A stretch of 64,000 nt of DNA from Fasciola hepatica (Eukaryota; Platyhelminthes; Trematoda; Plagiorchiida; Fasciolidae), in contig CANUEZ040000184.1 in assembly GCA_948099385.1 (NCBI GenBank), positions 620,001 to 684,000 on the forward strand, given 5' to 3'. The position numbers and the translations under genes are program-made. Below the pieces are notes generated by a model, which saw only the letters and a program-made list of their open reading frames with translations, searched no databases and was not told the origin of the DNA. Below are positions 1 to 11,290 of this stretch, piece by piece. Numbering within the stretch: position 1 is the stretch's first letter; the number at the start of each line of letters is the position of its first letter.

Positions 1-3000
1 TAGAGGGGGTATCTGAGCCATTCTGCTTTTCAGCCAGATAACGGTTCGAAGAGCCAGGGTACCAGGGTAAAAACTCACCAAGGCAGATAAGTGGGCTCGA
101 GTACGCTCTTGTGAAAAGGAGAGTTTTTCATCGGGGCCACTGATCATCTAATCCAAGAGAAAATCTGGGCCAGGGACCTGCGTTAGCGGGGTTTGTGAAC
201 CCTCTTATCCGGGACAAGTTCCCAGCAGGTTTGGAATAAAGTTTCGGGCATGTGAATGGGGCAAATTGCGTGGAATTCGATAACCCGGGAACGGGAACCG
301 GAAACACTCTTGGCGGTAATCTCACCTACAGAGGAGCCACATCCACCCCTGTGATAAGCATGAGACCAATGGTGGTCACCCATCATCTGCCCCAACCAGT
401 GCCTGCGGTGGCTGGGACTCATATCGTGGGACACGAACACCACAATAGGGCTAGCAGAATCAACAGCAGGCCGGCTTTACTCCCCAAACACCCCAATCTA
501 GTGAAGAACGGGGAGCTATCGGGCAATATGTCCAGCGGCCAGCTAGGGAAGGAAGTTAGGGAAGTCCGACAGGCGGGCAAAAGTAGTGTTAGCCAACTTT
601 TGCAGCGTCGGAAATAAGAAAATGAAGCTTGAGGTGGAGACATTTGAAGCCGACTGCTTGGCAATAACGGAAACATAGACACACCAAGGTTGGAAAGGGG
701 GGGTACGTACATGAATAGTACCGGAAAAGACCACAAAAACTGAAAGTCGGAGAATAGAAAAGGACATCTGATTAGCTTTTCTAAAAAGAAGAGTTTATCA
801 GAAGAATTTTAAAGAGCCACCGGAGAATAAACCAGCAAAGTTGGTGAGATATTGAGAGGCAAATGCAACCCATGATTTCACCCCATCTGCCCAGTGCCTG
901 GAGGAAACTGGAGCCGCGCACAGAAAACTCTTCCAAGTCAGACAAGCTCTGACACCCACCAAACCCTGAATCTTTTTGCCACTATACCAAGCGGCGGTTT
1001 GGTTCCACGCGGAGCCACTTGTCTCAGCTTCGTCACCATATCTGCAAAAGGATATAAACTGTATAGGGCGAGTGCAACGTATTGCGACTAAAAGGACGGG
1101 GAGCCAAAGGCACGAGTCATATGAAGAAGGGCTGGCCTTTCCCACTTCATTCTCCATGAAGAGGATAAGGGTCATAGGGGGTATAACTGGAAGTTTTACG
1201 TTTACGAAAGGCATCAGTGCAGTCGATTCCCCGCAATTTTTCACCCTGCACCCACGGACGGCCTGAAAGGTCACGGATGAAAACGAAGAAAAGATCCGGA
1301 CTAAATGTGGGACAAAAAACCTTCACTAATTGAGTAGTATGCTCCTGGGATTATCTGCCGCCGGTTATCATCTGTAGTGCCATTCATGAGTTCAGATGCA
1401 GGTCAGACCAAGCCTGACTGGAACTGTTCCCAGAGCGTCGGTTGAACAGGCAGTGATGCTATTCAGCGATGGTTTAGTGCAGACGATACTGAGTTCTGGC
1501 TTTCGCGCAGCTCCTCCGGCAAAAATGTCCCAAAGTTCTTTCCTGGTTAGACATTTTAGATACCGAATGATCTCTGCTCCCTCTAAGCCTTCATTTCAGT
1601 ACTTTTGACGATACCATTGTGAACTCATAGCAACTAGAGCCACACACAGAACCAGGAGATTTGCAGCAACTGCCGAGCGATTCTCCAAGAGGAAACCAGT
1701 GCCATATTCCGCCATAAGACAACATGGATACTATCCTTATGGACGAAAAAGTAATCAAAATGGAATAATTACCATTGGCTTGGCGTGAGTAGTTTCAGAA
1801 AGCAAAACAAAAGGCTGATGTGTAGCACTTCTTAGTTGGTCCTCATTTATATGCGGCATAAATGCTTGACAAATGAGGGTGCCTTCAAGTCTCAACCTTG
1901 GAGGCCAACAAAAAATGAGGTACGACATTGGACTGCCGAAAACCGCGTGGTTTAAAACAGTCCCGAGGGTATTGAGGCAACCAAAAGCCTGAACCCCAAA
2001 GGAAGAAAAGTAAAGTCTGCTCCTGGACATAGGGGTTCAGAAAACATGCTCCGCTGTCATCACACAACAAACCATCAAGTAAAACTCACAAGAGCCCAAC
2101 GTATCACGGGGTTCTCAACCCGGTTGGATTCACGGCAAATGTGTAGCAGCTGTTGGTTTCTGTGTCTCGCGTTGCAGGTGTTGCCACGGCACGGCGGAAT
2201 GCCTTTCCAACTCACTCCCTTATCCAGCCAAAGGGTCCAGTTTTACTGGGGTTTCAGTACCATTTCACTTCTCACCCAACTGCAGACTACGCTTTGCGCT
2301 TCTTTCCTCTTTTCTCTCGCTTTCCTTTCCTTCTGGTCTGCATTCTAGTTCCTCTTGTCTCTCTCAAATCCACCATCTCAGCGATCAATCCAGAAAATGC
2401 ACTATGGAAATGGAAAATCTTGCTTGTCATTCGCGCAAACGGCATCACAGCAGCCCTAAAAGGGAACAAGTGAGAGATAACAACAAAACCATCTATCCCA
2501 ATACTTGTCATCACATCTTGTTAGCAAGACACCCGCAAACAATTATTCATTGCTTGTACATATATCCGGTGAAGCGTTTTTTACTTTGTTGTTCACTTTT
2601 CCGTTGAAAATACTAAAAGTTATTTCCAGCTACTGAAGTTGAAATCAAACTAAACCGGGCCTGAAGACGTCGCTCCGGGGGCTTTTCCCTTACCCCATCG
2701 GTGCAAGTTTCTCGTCTTAGAATCTTGTATTGTTCTGCTTTGTCCCGTGCTGAGGCATTTGCACTCTGCGGAGTACGGAAGGTATATAGATACAAAACTC
2801 GACGGTGCACAAAATTGGACCTTCAGAGATAAAATAGAAAGAACCAACTGGCCACATACTTTGGTAAAATTTGATGGCAAGAAGCCGACGGAGTCAATCA
2901 CAAGGAAAAAGGACAACAAATCCGATGGACAGAGAGAGGTTTCTGGGGCGGTGACCGAAGAAGTGGTTGGAGAAAGGCTGGTAAGCCTTGAGCGAATAAT

Positions 3001-3907
3001 TCAAACTAATACAGGTATGTCACGAAGAGTTAGGGAGGATATGGAATTATGGTAATAAGTCGACCTGAGGTGCGTCAAATGGCAAGTGCATGGGCAAATA
3101 CCGTGCAGGAGCGACGATGGAGTAGAGAATAAATAATTGTCCTGATGACCGTTTTGATAGGCGGATTACTCGACGACGTTAACGAGGCTGCTATGGGATG
3201 AATAAGTCTGCAACGGAAAACGGGAACGCGAAGTTGGATTTAGAACAGAAGGAGGCAGTCGGCGGAAGTGACAGCAGAAATTAGTGGTCGGATGCAGGTA
3301 GAACCAGTTATATGACAAATGGGTGACGCCTCTGAAGGGATAGGGAGGCAACCAAAATGCTGATGAAGGGAAGGCCGGAGGAAAACAGGTAGCGTTGGGC
3401 AAACCGTTTGTTTACATTGTTTCAGCCACCAAATATCGATGAAAAAAGAAGATAAATCAATATGGGTTTACTCATGAGTACCGCGCTGTGTTCAACATCC
3501 CTGACACTATTCTTTTGCATATCGTGAGCCATACTTTACTGGGAGCCGGGAGCATGGAGTTGCAAACATTCCGCTTCCCTCGTGTTCGCAAAAGAAAAAA
3601 CAATTCCACTGTCCACTCCCCCTCTAGATCGACTATCAGCCAAACGGCTGGAGGCCCCATCGAAAGGCAGCAGTCTATGATAACTGTCTAACTGTATTAA
3701 TGAGTCAGAATGAATTCCGACAATAAGCCTCCTAAAAGAAAGCCCTTGAAAAGGTTGCAACTTCGAAACCCGTTAATGTTGAACCCTATAGTGTCAACCC
3801 CGAAACATCCATCGCTCTACGCAACGACAATCAGTGTCGAAAAACCAACCACGGTCGGACGTCGACTTCGACTCCACATCCGCACATGCTCCTGCTTCCA
3901 AGCTCTG
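1..3907 (+). repeat. Inverted repeat IR1, left arm
   Basis: This 3.9 kb segment is the reverse complement of 12477-16383. Coordinates pair at a constant sum of 16384, so I see no insertion or deletion. The few substitutions I noticed before the inner end are at 20, 1750, 2096 and 2115. Near the inner end four mismatches cluster (3866, 3890, 3896, 3904) before similarity stops. The arm is cut by the window start, so its true length is unknown. It contains only short overlapping reading frames on both strands, none of which I recognise; the longest is a 158-codon minus-strand frame at 798-1274. Alternatives to a genomic inverted duplication are an assembly fold-back or a haplotype joined in reverse, although real substitutions between arms argue against a simple copy error. 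Confidence 0.95.
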
Positions 3908-4067
3908 TATGTTGTTCATAACGGAATGCCTTTATTGTACTTGAGCCCCTACAGAGAGCTCATCCACTATATGAGTCGATCGCTGTGCGGGAAGCGGGTT
4001 GTTACCGTTCAAAGCCAGTGACAGAAGGGTGCTATTTCATGTAGTGTAGATGTTCAGCCAGCCCGGA

Positions 4068-4121
4068 TAGCCTTGTTGTTAAGGTGTTTGACTGACAATC
4101 GTTCACCCCGGGTTCGAGTCC
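4068..4121 (+). promoter_or_regulatory. Pol III internal promoter (A and B boxes) of the SINE
   Basis: An A-box-like TAGCCTTGTTG starts at 4068, and GGTTCGAGTCC at 4111-4121 fits the B-box consensus GGTTCGANTCC. The spacing of about 32 bases between boxes is within the tRNA range. The type 2 pol III promoter is inferred from these boxes; activity is not shown. Confidence 0.65.
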
Positions 4122-4142
4122 CCATGGGGGCTCGGTGGATGT

Positions 4143-4187
4143 GCAATGCTGATGAGTCCCAACAAGGTTGAAACAGCTGTACGGTGC
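4143..4187 (+). ncRNA. Hammerhead ribozyme domain (type I, minimal stem III), decayed
   Basis: The core box CTGATGA is intact at 4149-4155 and the second core segment GAAA at 4170-4173. Stem I can form between GCAATG (4143-4148) and CGGTGC (4182-4187), with one A-G mismatch and one wobble. Stem III is the two-pair AC/GT with loop AGCT (4173-4180), and the residue at the cleavage position is A4181, permitted by the UH rule. Stem II (4156-4169, GTCC against GGTT) is weakened: two C-G pairs, one wobble and one mismatch. In the family the role is self-cleavage of the SINE transcript. This copy may be slow or dead because of stem II. Confidence 0.8.
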
Positions 4188-4210
4188 TTCCGTGATTTTC
4201 AGTGGTGAGT

Positions 4211-4686
4211 TGAGCGTTCAAGCTGCATGATCAATCATAGTATACAAATCTAATCTTATTCTGCTCAATATTAGCAAGCTCATGGTTACAGCGGGTAAAA
4301 CAGTAAAGGTCACAGTAGAGGTGATAAGGTGAACGGCCGGTCAGTATACTTCAGTTGATAGATATTGCACTAGATGAACCATATGATAATGGCACGTGAA
4401 TAAAGCTGCGTGACATGTCTTTGGAAAGAAGGGGGCGCAACCACAGCTACAGAGTATACAAATTAAGTCTGTGGTAGAATATGGATGATTTTTACCCACG
4501 GAATTAGCTGTACGTCAGGTGATTGGCACACTGCGAGCTGCAGTGAGGCTGACAAAGTGATGAGAATGAGGGCTGCGGAAGACGGGTGGGTGCCGAGCAA
4601 CTTTACCGTATAATAGGCTAATAGTGATTTGTCTACACGAAGGTGGTATTTGGGTGATAAATCGATTTTGGATTCATAGAAGAGTT
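4211..4686. other. No recognisable feature
   Basis: No reading frame of note, RNA gene or recognisable repeat was seen between the SINE and the AT-rich tail of the next element. Confidence 0.5.
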
Positions 4687-7150
4687 ATAATACTGATAAT
4701 GATATCAATGTTGGTTTATTTCGGAGACCCCTGAGGCATGCAAGGTGCAGTATCAACTGTTTACAAGTGATGGAATAAACAGACAAAACCCATGAAAAAG
4801 TAGAACTTTAGGTGACGAATTTGGAAAACAGGCTTAGAAGGGGATGTAACGTGGGATGAAAGTATGGCAAATGTATGCTCACCAAAAGAAAATGTACTTA
4901 GTTTAAATTGACCCACTGACGGATTCAAATGGATGCCTGGTGAGTTTGAAAAGTCCAGGTCAGGTGGCGGATCCAGCTGGTCAGTATAGGGACATCTGAA
5001 AGCTGAATGATATGCATGAGAAAGGCTAAGAATGGGCATGAGAAACTGTAGTAGCGGGAGACGATGGAGAAAAAGTGAGGTTCACTGCAAAGGATTAGAT
5101 AGAAACGAAGCATTGGTACTCTGCAATAGATGGTCGACGAACAAGGCACAAAACTCATCGTAAAACAGTGAGCGAGCAAATTAAGACGTCAAGGACGGAT
5201 CGGGTAAAAATAATAGTTCACAGGAAGTGGACGCAGTAGATGTGAGTTATAGATGTACAAGGGAAGGATACGTATCATGGCGGTCAGCGGGATGATAGAA
5301 AGAGAGATGGCCTGTGAGGAACTGCAGGATACAAAATGAATGCATACATACATAGGTGCGCTTGTTTTTATATGTATATACACATATAAGAGAAGCCGGG
5401 CCAATAACGACTGAGTCCTCGAAAGGAACTATCAGTTATTAGGAGGGGCAGCTTAGGTAAGGTCTAATGTTTGTAGAATTAACTTTGGAATATCGTGGTG
5501 AATTGTCTTCATGACAGGTGAACTCGGCGGATCAGCAGATAGAGTTAAGAATGCAGAAGCACATAAAAGACGACGACTGAAGAGCAGTTCGAAAAAAGGG
5601 GAGATGAAGGAAAGTATCGAAGAGAACAGGTGAGGATGGATCTAATAATCTGATTGATGTAGGTGAGACATGTGTTGTCGATCAAGAATGGGAGAAGCAA
5701 TAATAAATGGGCTTACATTATTAAGCAGAAAGATAGTGGCGATGGAGATGGCTGAGCAGCACAGAGCGATTGTGCATACAAAGTGGGGAAAGGTACCTAG
5801 GAGGTGAAACTGCAGCAGTTGTGACTGTAAACAGTGTGGGAGAGAAATGAGAAAAAGGGGTACCGGAGGGTAATAGCAGATCAAACGGACTGAAACTGTG
5901 AATGAGAACCATGGCGAAACAGTGGTTTTACCTTAGGTGGCAAGTGAAAAAGCCGAACCGTCCGAAAGGCATGCATAAAATGCCTGTGATAAACAATAAA
6001 CGAGACGGGAAATGGGGGCACGGGCCGAAAAAGAAAGGTGAGGCATAACCAGTAAGATCATCTCATCGCAGGTGGAAAACGAAAAAGGCGGAGGGGAAGG
6101 AAGCACCGGGACGGGTAAACAGGTGGACGAACATAACACATGAACAAAGGATGCGCATCTGAGTCAAGGACACGGAATTTGGGAGCCGCGTGCATGCAGG
6201 CAATTATACAAGTGAATGCAACTGGACGATACTAAGTGGAGCACTGCCAAGTGGAATAATCCGCAGGGGAATCGCGGAGCCAAGCAAGGAAAAAGAGTGA
6301 TAGTGACTGGACAATATATGTGGTCGTGAGAGATGCAGAGTTTGGAACGGCGGTTCTAATATGAGAATTGGTCATGGGTGCGCGTAAGGCTGGTGTGTAG
6401 TGGTACTAGGCATGAGGAGGAGAACGAGGGAGGGTTAGGCAGAACGGTAGGCAGGGTGGCGTAAGAATGCGAGCAGTGAGCTTTATAGGCCTAGAGTGAT
6501 ACTAAATGAGTAGATAGTACAAGCCGGCAAAGCCGACATGGGTGAAGAAATAAAATATTGGCGGTCGTCGGCAGAGTAAAGTGGTTAGGAAAATAGTGAC
6601 GTTCAATGAGAAGTAACACAGTGAGAGCCGATAGGAGCAAGGACAGAATGGGTAGGTGTGCGTGCCATAGAAGAACGAAAAAATGGATGTGATAAGAGTG
6701 ATAACAAGAGTGATAGTTGATCGTACAGTGGTGAACAAGGATGGTTGGAGCATGCAATCTGCAGCTGATAGCATAGGAGCGTGCTATCCGCGACCGGTGC
6801 TAGTGGGAGAGAGTGGCCGTACGCTGGACATCCAACCTGAAAAACTCTTCGAGGTGAACACAGGAGGTGTGATCCACCAGCCTAATTGCGCCCGACCATC
6901 GTTGCAGAAAACCTGCAAGCCCGATGTGCGCCGGCCAAAGCGGTGGATCTGACCGCGCCCCGCACTAAAGTTATTGCACGAGCGAATAGCGTGCGGAGGT
7001 AATTTTATAGTGGGCGGACGGTAAGTGTGCAACTTTCGATGACCACACTGATAGGTGTGTCCTGTGGCAATGACAGTGGCGGAACTGCACGATAAGTATG
7101 TCTGAGACCAACAAATGCCGAAAAGCCATGGTGCTCTGCAAAAATCAGGA
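4687..7150 (-). mobile_element. F1 family retroposon, longest copy
   Basis: This is a minus-strand copy of a dispersed family that I call F1. Its 3' end lies at 4687, where an irregular AAT-rich tail (ATAATACTGATAATGATATC) is followed by the family end with TTATTTCGGAG. Reading upstream, it matches the plus copy at 24051-25146 through 4715-5660, including the TA-rich internal tract near 5380, and then the plus copy at 23150-24050 to about 6010. Further up (6080-7010) it matches 48780-49690 on the plus strand instead. So it joins two fragments that occur separately elsewhere. No protein domain is visible; the coding-looking frames are short and pyrimidine-rich. It may be the 3' untranslated part of a LINE or an independent non-autonomous element. 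The upstream boundary is approximate. Confidence 0.7.
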
Positions 7151-7719
7151 CAAAGCAATGAAAGGATCTCGTGCAGGCGAACAACTGGACTGATGTAGAT
7201 GACGAATAATCCTCAATCACAGTGGTGCTTGCCAGAGGACTACGGAATGAATTTCAGCAAGGAGCATCACTTGGCTGCCGTGGCAAGGGAAAGGACAGTG
7301 ACCGCAAATGTGCCAGCAATGAATAGTAGCAGTGAGTCTAGAATTGAGGAATGGTAGAGTCTGTGGAAGGGACAGGAGAGTAGTCAGAACTGAGAGACAG
7401 GAAACGCGGGTAATGAGGTGGTTGCCAAAACCGATGAGTAAATATGTGCGCTATCATAGAGTGCTAAGGGAATGAGAGCATGGTACCTGGGGCTGAAAGC
7501 TACACGCTTTTTACTGCTTAGGTGGATTGGTCAAGCCTTCCGGGCGCGTTAAGGTAAGTTACAATGTCAGTATTGAAAACTAGAGAAGACAGTGCGAATG
7601 ACTTAGCAACAACAGCCATACGAGTGTAAAAATAGTGTTTTGTGGTCCAAAAGTGGTGCAAGTGGGTCAGACTGGTCGCTTGTTAATCCATTAACCTGGA
7701 AACAATTATTTTGTTGACA
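7151..7719. other. No recognisable feature
   Basis: The stretch may be a diverged upstream part of F1, since some blocks resemble the 48.6 kb region, but I cannot align it convincingly and see no coding signal. Confidence 0.35.
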
Positions 7720-7840
7720 AGAGGTGCGATCAAACAACTGGGTTGCGCCTGAACATCATCGCAAACTTACAGCATGCCCGATGTGCACCGTGCAAGGCAG
7801 AGGACTAGACCGAGTCCCGCTCTATTGAGATCAGAGAGAG
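7720..7840 (-). repeat. F1 fragment
   Basis: About 120 bases match 6850-6960 on the same strand: both carry the block CCCGATGTG followed by a CACCG/CGCCG segment, flanked by similar GGTTGCGCC/AATTGCGCC sequence. The same block appears on the plus strand near 48800 as CGCACATCGG. It reads as a separate fragment or internal duplication of the F1 family. Confidence 0.6.
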
Positions 7841-9080
7841 ATGTACCAGCGGGCTGAGCTAAAGTAGTCTATTACCCGTTGGTCGGGTTTGAGGGATCTC
7901 AGAGAGAAAGCAAGTGGGAGACTATCAAATAAAGTGCGAAAAACAAGGTGTTATCGACAGTCCAATTGTTGCATCTAGCGAGAAAACAGTTCCAGGTTAT
8001 TACTGGTGGGGTGGTGTGGGCGCAAAAGGTTTCTGACAGGTAAGTTCTGAGGTAAAAGTAGAAAAAGTATTGCATTCTGGCAGTCTTACCGGCTGCGGAT
8101 TTATGGAAAGATAAAACGGAGATGTCACGCAAACATTTGAGTAAGAGAGAGAAGAGGGGTGAGGAATCCGATCATTGAAACGCTGAGAGCCAGTTGTTAG
8201 GTTTCAGCTACAAAAGTGAAAGAAATTTGCATGGATCTGAAGGCAGAATATTCCAAGTCTCAATGTTAATTAGCTTCGAGAAGGAGAAGGAGAAATGATC
8301 AAACTCAAGTGCGAATTAAGCAGGGATATCTTGGAGCAGATATCAATGATGGGGGAACTTTTTGGGCCAAACGGCAAGACATTGATCAGAGGCATGGAAA
8401 ACTACCAGAAAAAGCAGGTAGCGTCGTGGGGAGAACTTTCCTGGAGAGAGAGTTGTGAGGTTCGAGACATGCCGAGATGCGAAACATTCCTCGAAAGGGA
8501 AATACATAGGGTAAGGTTCCGAAAAAATAGCTGGCACATACATCATCCTTCAAAAAATCCGGCCTCAGAATTATAGGTGGCGGTTACTATCGGGGTGTCA
8601 TCAAAGATGAGATAACAGCCGTTGATGCTTTGAAGTGAAAGAAGGAGAAGCATTGGCGGGTTCCAATGAGGAGTTTTCTCCGAAGCCTGAAACGTTTCAG
8701 TGGGAGGAACTCAGATATGGTAGTCAGCCTGGAGTTTGGAATAACGGGAAGCAAATTCCCACGACTAGTAGGGAGTGGTCAAGTGGGCGCACGGTGCCTC
8801 GGTTAAAGCAAATGCCAGACGATGAACAAGCCCGTGGAGGAGACGAGTGGAAAGTCTTACACAGAGGTTCAATACGGAGGACAGCGCACTGCTCTTCACC
8901 GTTCTGCGTGGTGGATCGATCAAACAGCCTTTTTGGGAATGAGCGTAGTGCCTCCCTTGAAGTCTTTCAGTTCGCTTGACGAGTATTTGCGAAGGTGACA
9001 GGTCGGTACTTAGGGGCCTGAAATGATAAGTGTTCCGAGCGGATCGGGGTGCCCGAGTAGTGTAGCCCGGAACTACGTAC
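7841..9080. other. No recognisable feature between F1 and the LINE relic
   Basis: Several short frames exist on both strands (for example 8635-8979 plus, 8343-8546 minus), none with a motif I know. By position this could be the decayed 3' region of the minus-strand LINE at 9085-11200, since both neighbours run in the same direction. Confidence 0.35.
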
Positions 9081-9084
9081 TCAT

Positions 9085-9910
9085 GAGTTGTGGATATTAG
9101 TGGAATTTTGTATGATAAAACAGTTTGGAGGGATTTGAGGGCCTAGAGTTAGCAAAATGCATTTCTCAGCCGAGAACTCCATTTTCCAGGAGTAAAACTG
9201 CCGTTCAAGACTTTCTTGATTGTACTGCACATCAGAAGTCGTCTCTTCACGCCCAAGGAATGAGAATTCTATGGCACGTTTTGTGTCTTCAGTTAATATG
9301 AACAGGATGCCGTCGTATAATGTGGGGAAGACTTCACTAACATACATTGGGGATAAAAGTGCTCATATAAAGCTTCTTTGAACGACTCCACTGATGACGG
9401 GCGTGAGTTGTGATGGATGAATGCAGGTTGATGCAACTTGACTGCGGTGATAAAGACGGGACAAGAACCATTTCAGAGCAAGGGTTTCTAGTCCGAAGGC
9501 TTCAAGTTTGGCTGAGAGTCTCTAGTAAAAAACGCTGTCAAATGTCTCAGTCAAGCCCAAGATGGCCTTTGGGCATTCCGTATTGTCTGCGACTTGAGTG
9601 ACCAGGTTAAGCAAGTCAAGTAGGCGGACATTCCAAGACCGAGCTCTTAGAAATCCATGTTGGCCCTTAAGTATGGGGTTATCGGACAGTAAACGCTGGG
9701 AGAAGCGCTTTTCCATTACGCCTTCAGGTGGTCTGGAAGCTATGAGACTGTGATGTTTAGGGCGGCAATTCGAAGGATAATTGCAAGAGCCTATTTGTGG
9801 AGAGGGATACCGGTGAATATTCCTCAGTGGGATGGGAAATTTCCATTTTTTGGAGGTAAGATAATCAAAGATATGTTTGCTGCATTTAGCTTTGCAAATC
9901 AAAGCAGTGT
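9085..9910 (-). pseudogene. CR1-type LINE reverse transcriptase, decayed (LINE-B)
   Basis: On the minus strand, frames at 9902-9522 and 9347-9081 together cover the RT fingers, palm and thumb of a CR1/jockey-superfamily LINE. Visible landmarks in order are GVMEKRF, then GQHGFLRARS (box 2a type), then LGLTETFDSVF in place of the catalytic box LDFSKAFDSV, then LKWFLSRL. In the lower frame LTEDTK replaces the FADDTK active-site box at about 9296-9285, and SWKMEFSAEKC matches the W-x-M-F-N-x-x-KC region after it. The first aspartate of the active-site pair has become glutamate, and stops and frameshifts separate the blocks. The endonuclease part lies upstream at 10.7-11.2 kb. Confidence 0.82.
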
Positions 9911-10699
9911 TGGCCGGATCCTCTCAAAACTAGGGTAGGACAAGGGCTTTACTTTACAGAATATTCAAGGCGCTCTGATGAGCGTAAGTTCCGTATCGGA
10001 TGAAATGGATTCGGTAAGGGGAGCTAGTGGGGTGTAAGCAGCTCCACGGTCGGCAGCCTAGGACGAGAAAACCGAGTTGAAAGCTACAGCGATCGTAACT
10101 GGTCTATCTGTCAGTAAGCCATTTGGTACTTTAAGCCAGGAAATACTGGGATAAGATTGACATTTCTGTTCTTGACTCTACTTGAAATCCGGAGTAGCTT
10201 TTCGTATAGGCTAAGGGCAGAAACTTTTTGTTTTTTGAGGAGATTTTCTGTGGTAATTTGAATACCATCAGGGAGCTAGCGTAGGAGAATGAGGCGAGAG
10301 AATTCGTGATAATTTCTGTGCGATGCCAGAAGGTTTTTGTATTTTGTTTGCAAAGATGTGAGGGCGTCATATTAGCTGCAGGGGGTTCGATAAGTCATGA
10401 TCTGACTTAAACCTTGAGGAAGGTTAGAGCATAGCAGACTTGCCGCCAGCTGCTGTTCACGAGTCAAGAAGTAGTCGCCCCCTTCTATGGAGCGAACTGA
10501 TTCGGTGAGTCGTCGCCATTCGTAAAGAAGAGGCAGAGAAAAAGGGGGGAGCAAATTTATCACCTTAAATAAAGGCACCGAACTTAAAGGGAATCACCCT
10601 ACGGTCACGTCTGGAAAAGTGACTGAGTATGTTGATCTCTACTTTGGACAAGCCTAAGCTGAAAACTAAATCTAGTACGTCTTTTCCCGGTCGAGGAGA
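9911..10699 (-). pseudogene. LINE-B linker between endonuclease and RT
   Basis: This is the interval between the recognisable RT and endonuclease blocks on the same strand, of about the length expected for the linker in CR1-type ORF2. A frame at 10370-10131 contains KISSKNKKFLPLAY, resembling the usual block before the RT in which a short lysine/asparagine run precedes KKFF or KFFAY. Several stops are present. It is assigned mainly by position. Confidence 0.5.
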
Positions 10700-11200
10700 A
10701 AAACATGGGGAGTCCAGAACCCCGTTCAATTGCAGGACAGGGAAGTAAATACGTGGTGGGGAGAGTTTAGATTCTCCTAGTTGATATTAGGCGCGTTAAG
10801 GTCACCAGTGATCAGCTTGGCTCTTTCGGGTATTTAAAATAGGTGGTTAAAAGCTTTGGCTACAGATGTGAAGTCAGAGGCAGCTGTGCTAGCAGGCCTA
10901 CATATGTAGTCAAAGTGTGGGCGTTTGTGAGCAACGCGAACGGCCATCCATAAAGAGTCATGGACAGCATCCAGGCTAGGGTGCCTCAAGAGGCCACATA
11001 AGAGATACACTAAGTGTACACTGAGCACCCGTTACCTCGGCGACACGTGATTTCACTAAACCTCTGACAGCCAATCAGACAGAGTTCGGCAGACGGAGTA
11101 GAATTGGTTAGCCAAGTCTCAGTGACGAGGACAGGATCAGAGCTGGATAAGAGTATGTGGCTTTGCAGTGAGTCGGATTAGGAAATGAGGGTCTGGCAAT
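10700..11200 (-). pseudogene. CR1-type LINE endonuclease domain, decayed (LINE-B)
   Basis: The minus-strand translation contains the AP-endonuclease-like landmarks of CR1 ORF2: VTETWLT near 11140-11115, DSLWMAVRV followed by ICRPAST in the frame 11028-10834, and LITGDLNAPNI near 10787-10815. The glutamate of TETW and the aspartate and asparagine of GDLNA are still present. Stop codons interrupt it, and the later SDH-type motif cannot be found (FPDVTVG lies at the corresponding place). It encodes the nicking enzyme that starts target-primed insertion. Together with the RT at 9.1-9.9 kb it forms one element running right to left. Confidence 0.8.
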
Positions 11201-11256
11201 CCATGAGAGGAGAGGGTCTAGCACGTATCCTCTTATTCAGAGATGAGCGACAGCAC

Positions 11257-11290
<34 letters not shown>
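11257..11290. repeat. (AAT)n microsatellite
   Basis: There are 34 bases of perfect AAT/ATA repeat just upstream (in LINE orientation) of the LINE-B endonuclease. F1 elements end in the same trinucleotide, so this could be the tail of an insertion at the 5' edge of LINE-B, or an independent microsatellite. Confidence 0.95.

Larger units (their letters stand above)
4057..4210 (+). mobile_element. tRNA-derived SINE with hammerhead domain
   Basis: The head (about 4061-4133) resembles a tRNA. It has an A-box-like stretch TAGCCTTGTTG at 4068-4078 and a near-consensus B box GGTTCGAGTCC at 4111-4121, the internal RNA polymerase III promoter elements. The anticodon arm does not pair well, so this is not a working tRNA gene. 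Directly downstream follows a hammerhead-ribozyme domain (4143-4187) and then the conserved tail CTTCCGTG. Known family: hammerhead motifs within pol III SINE-like retroposons are described in schistosomes. The 3' boundary is not defined, because I see no A-tail or target-site duplication. The element lies just inside the inner end of inverted repeat IR1. Confidence 0.8.

Noticed and set aside
4061..4133. Functional tRNA gene
   Set aside because: A and B boxes are good, but the anticodon arm and part of the acceptor stem do not pair, and SINE sequence follows directly. Treated as a SINE head.
9966..10010. Another hammerhead (CTGATGAG at 9976)
   Set aside because: The word is present, but no stem II/GAAAC/stem III arrangement follows and stem I does not pair.
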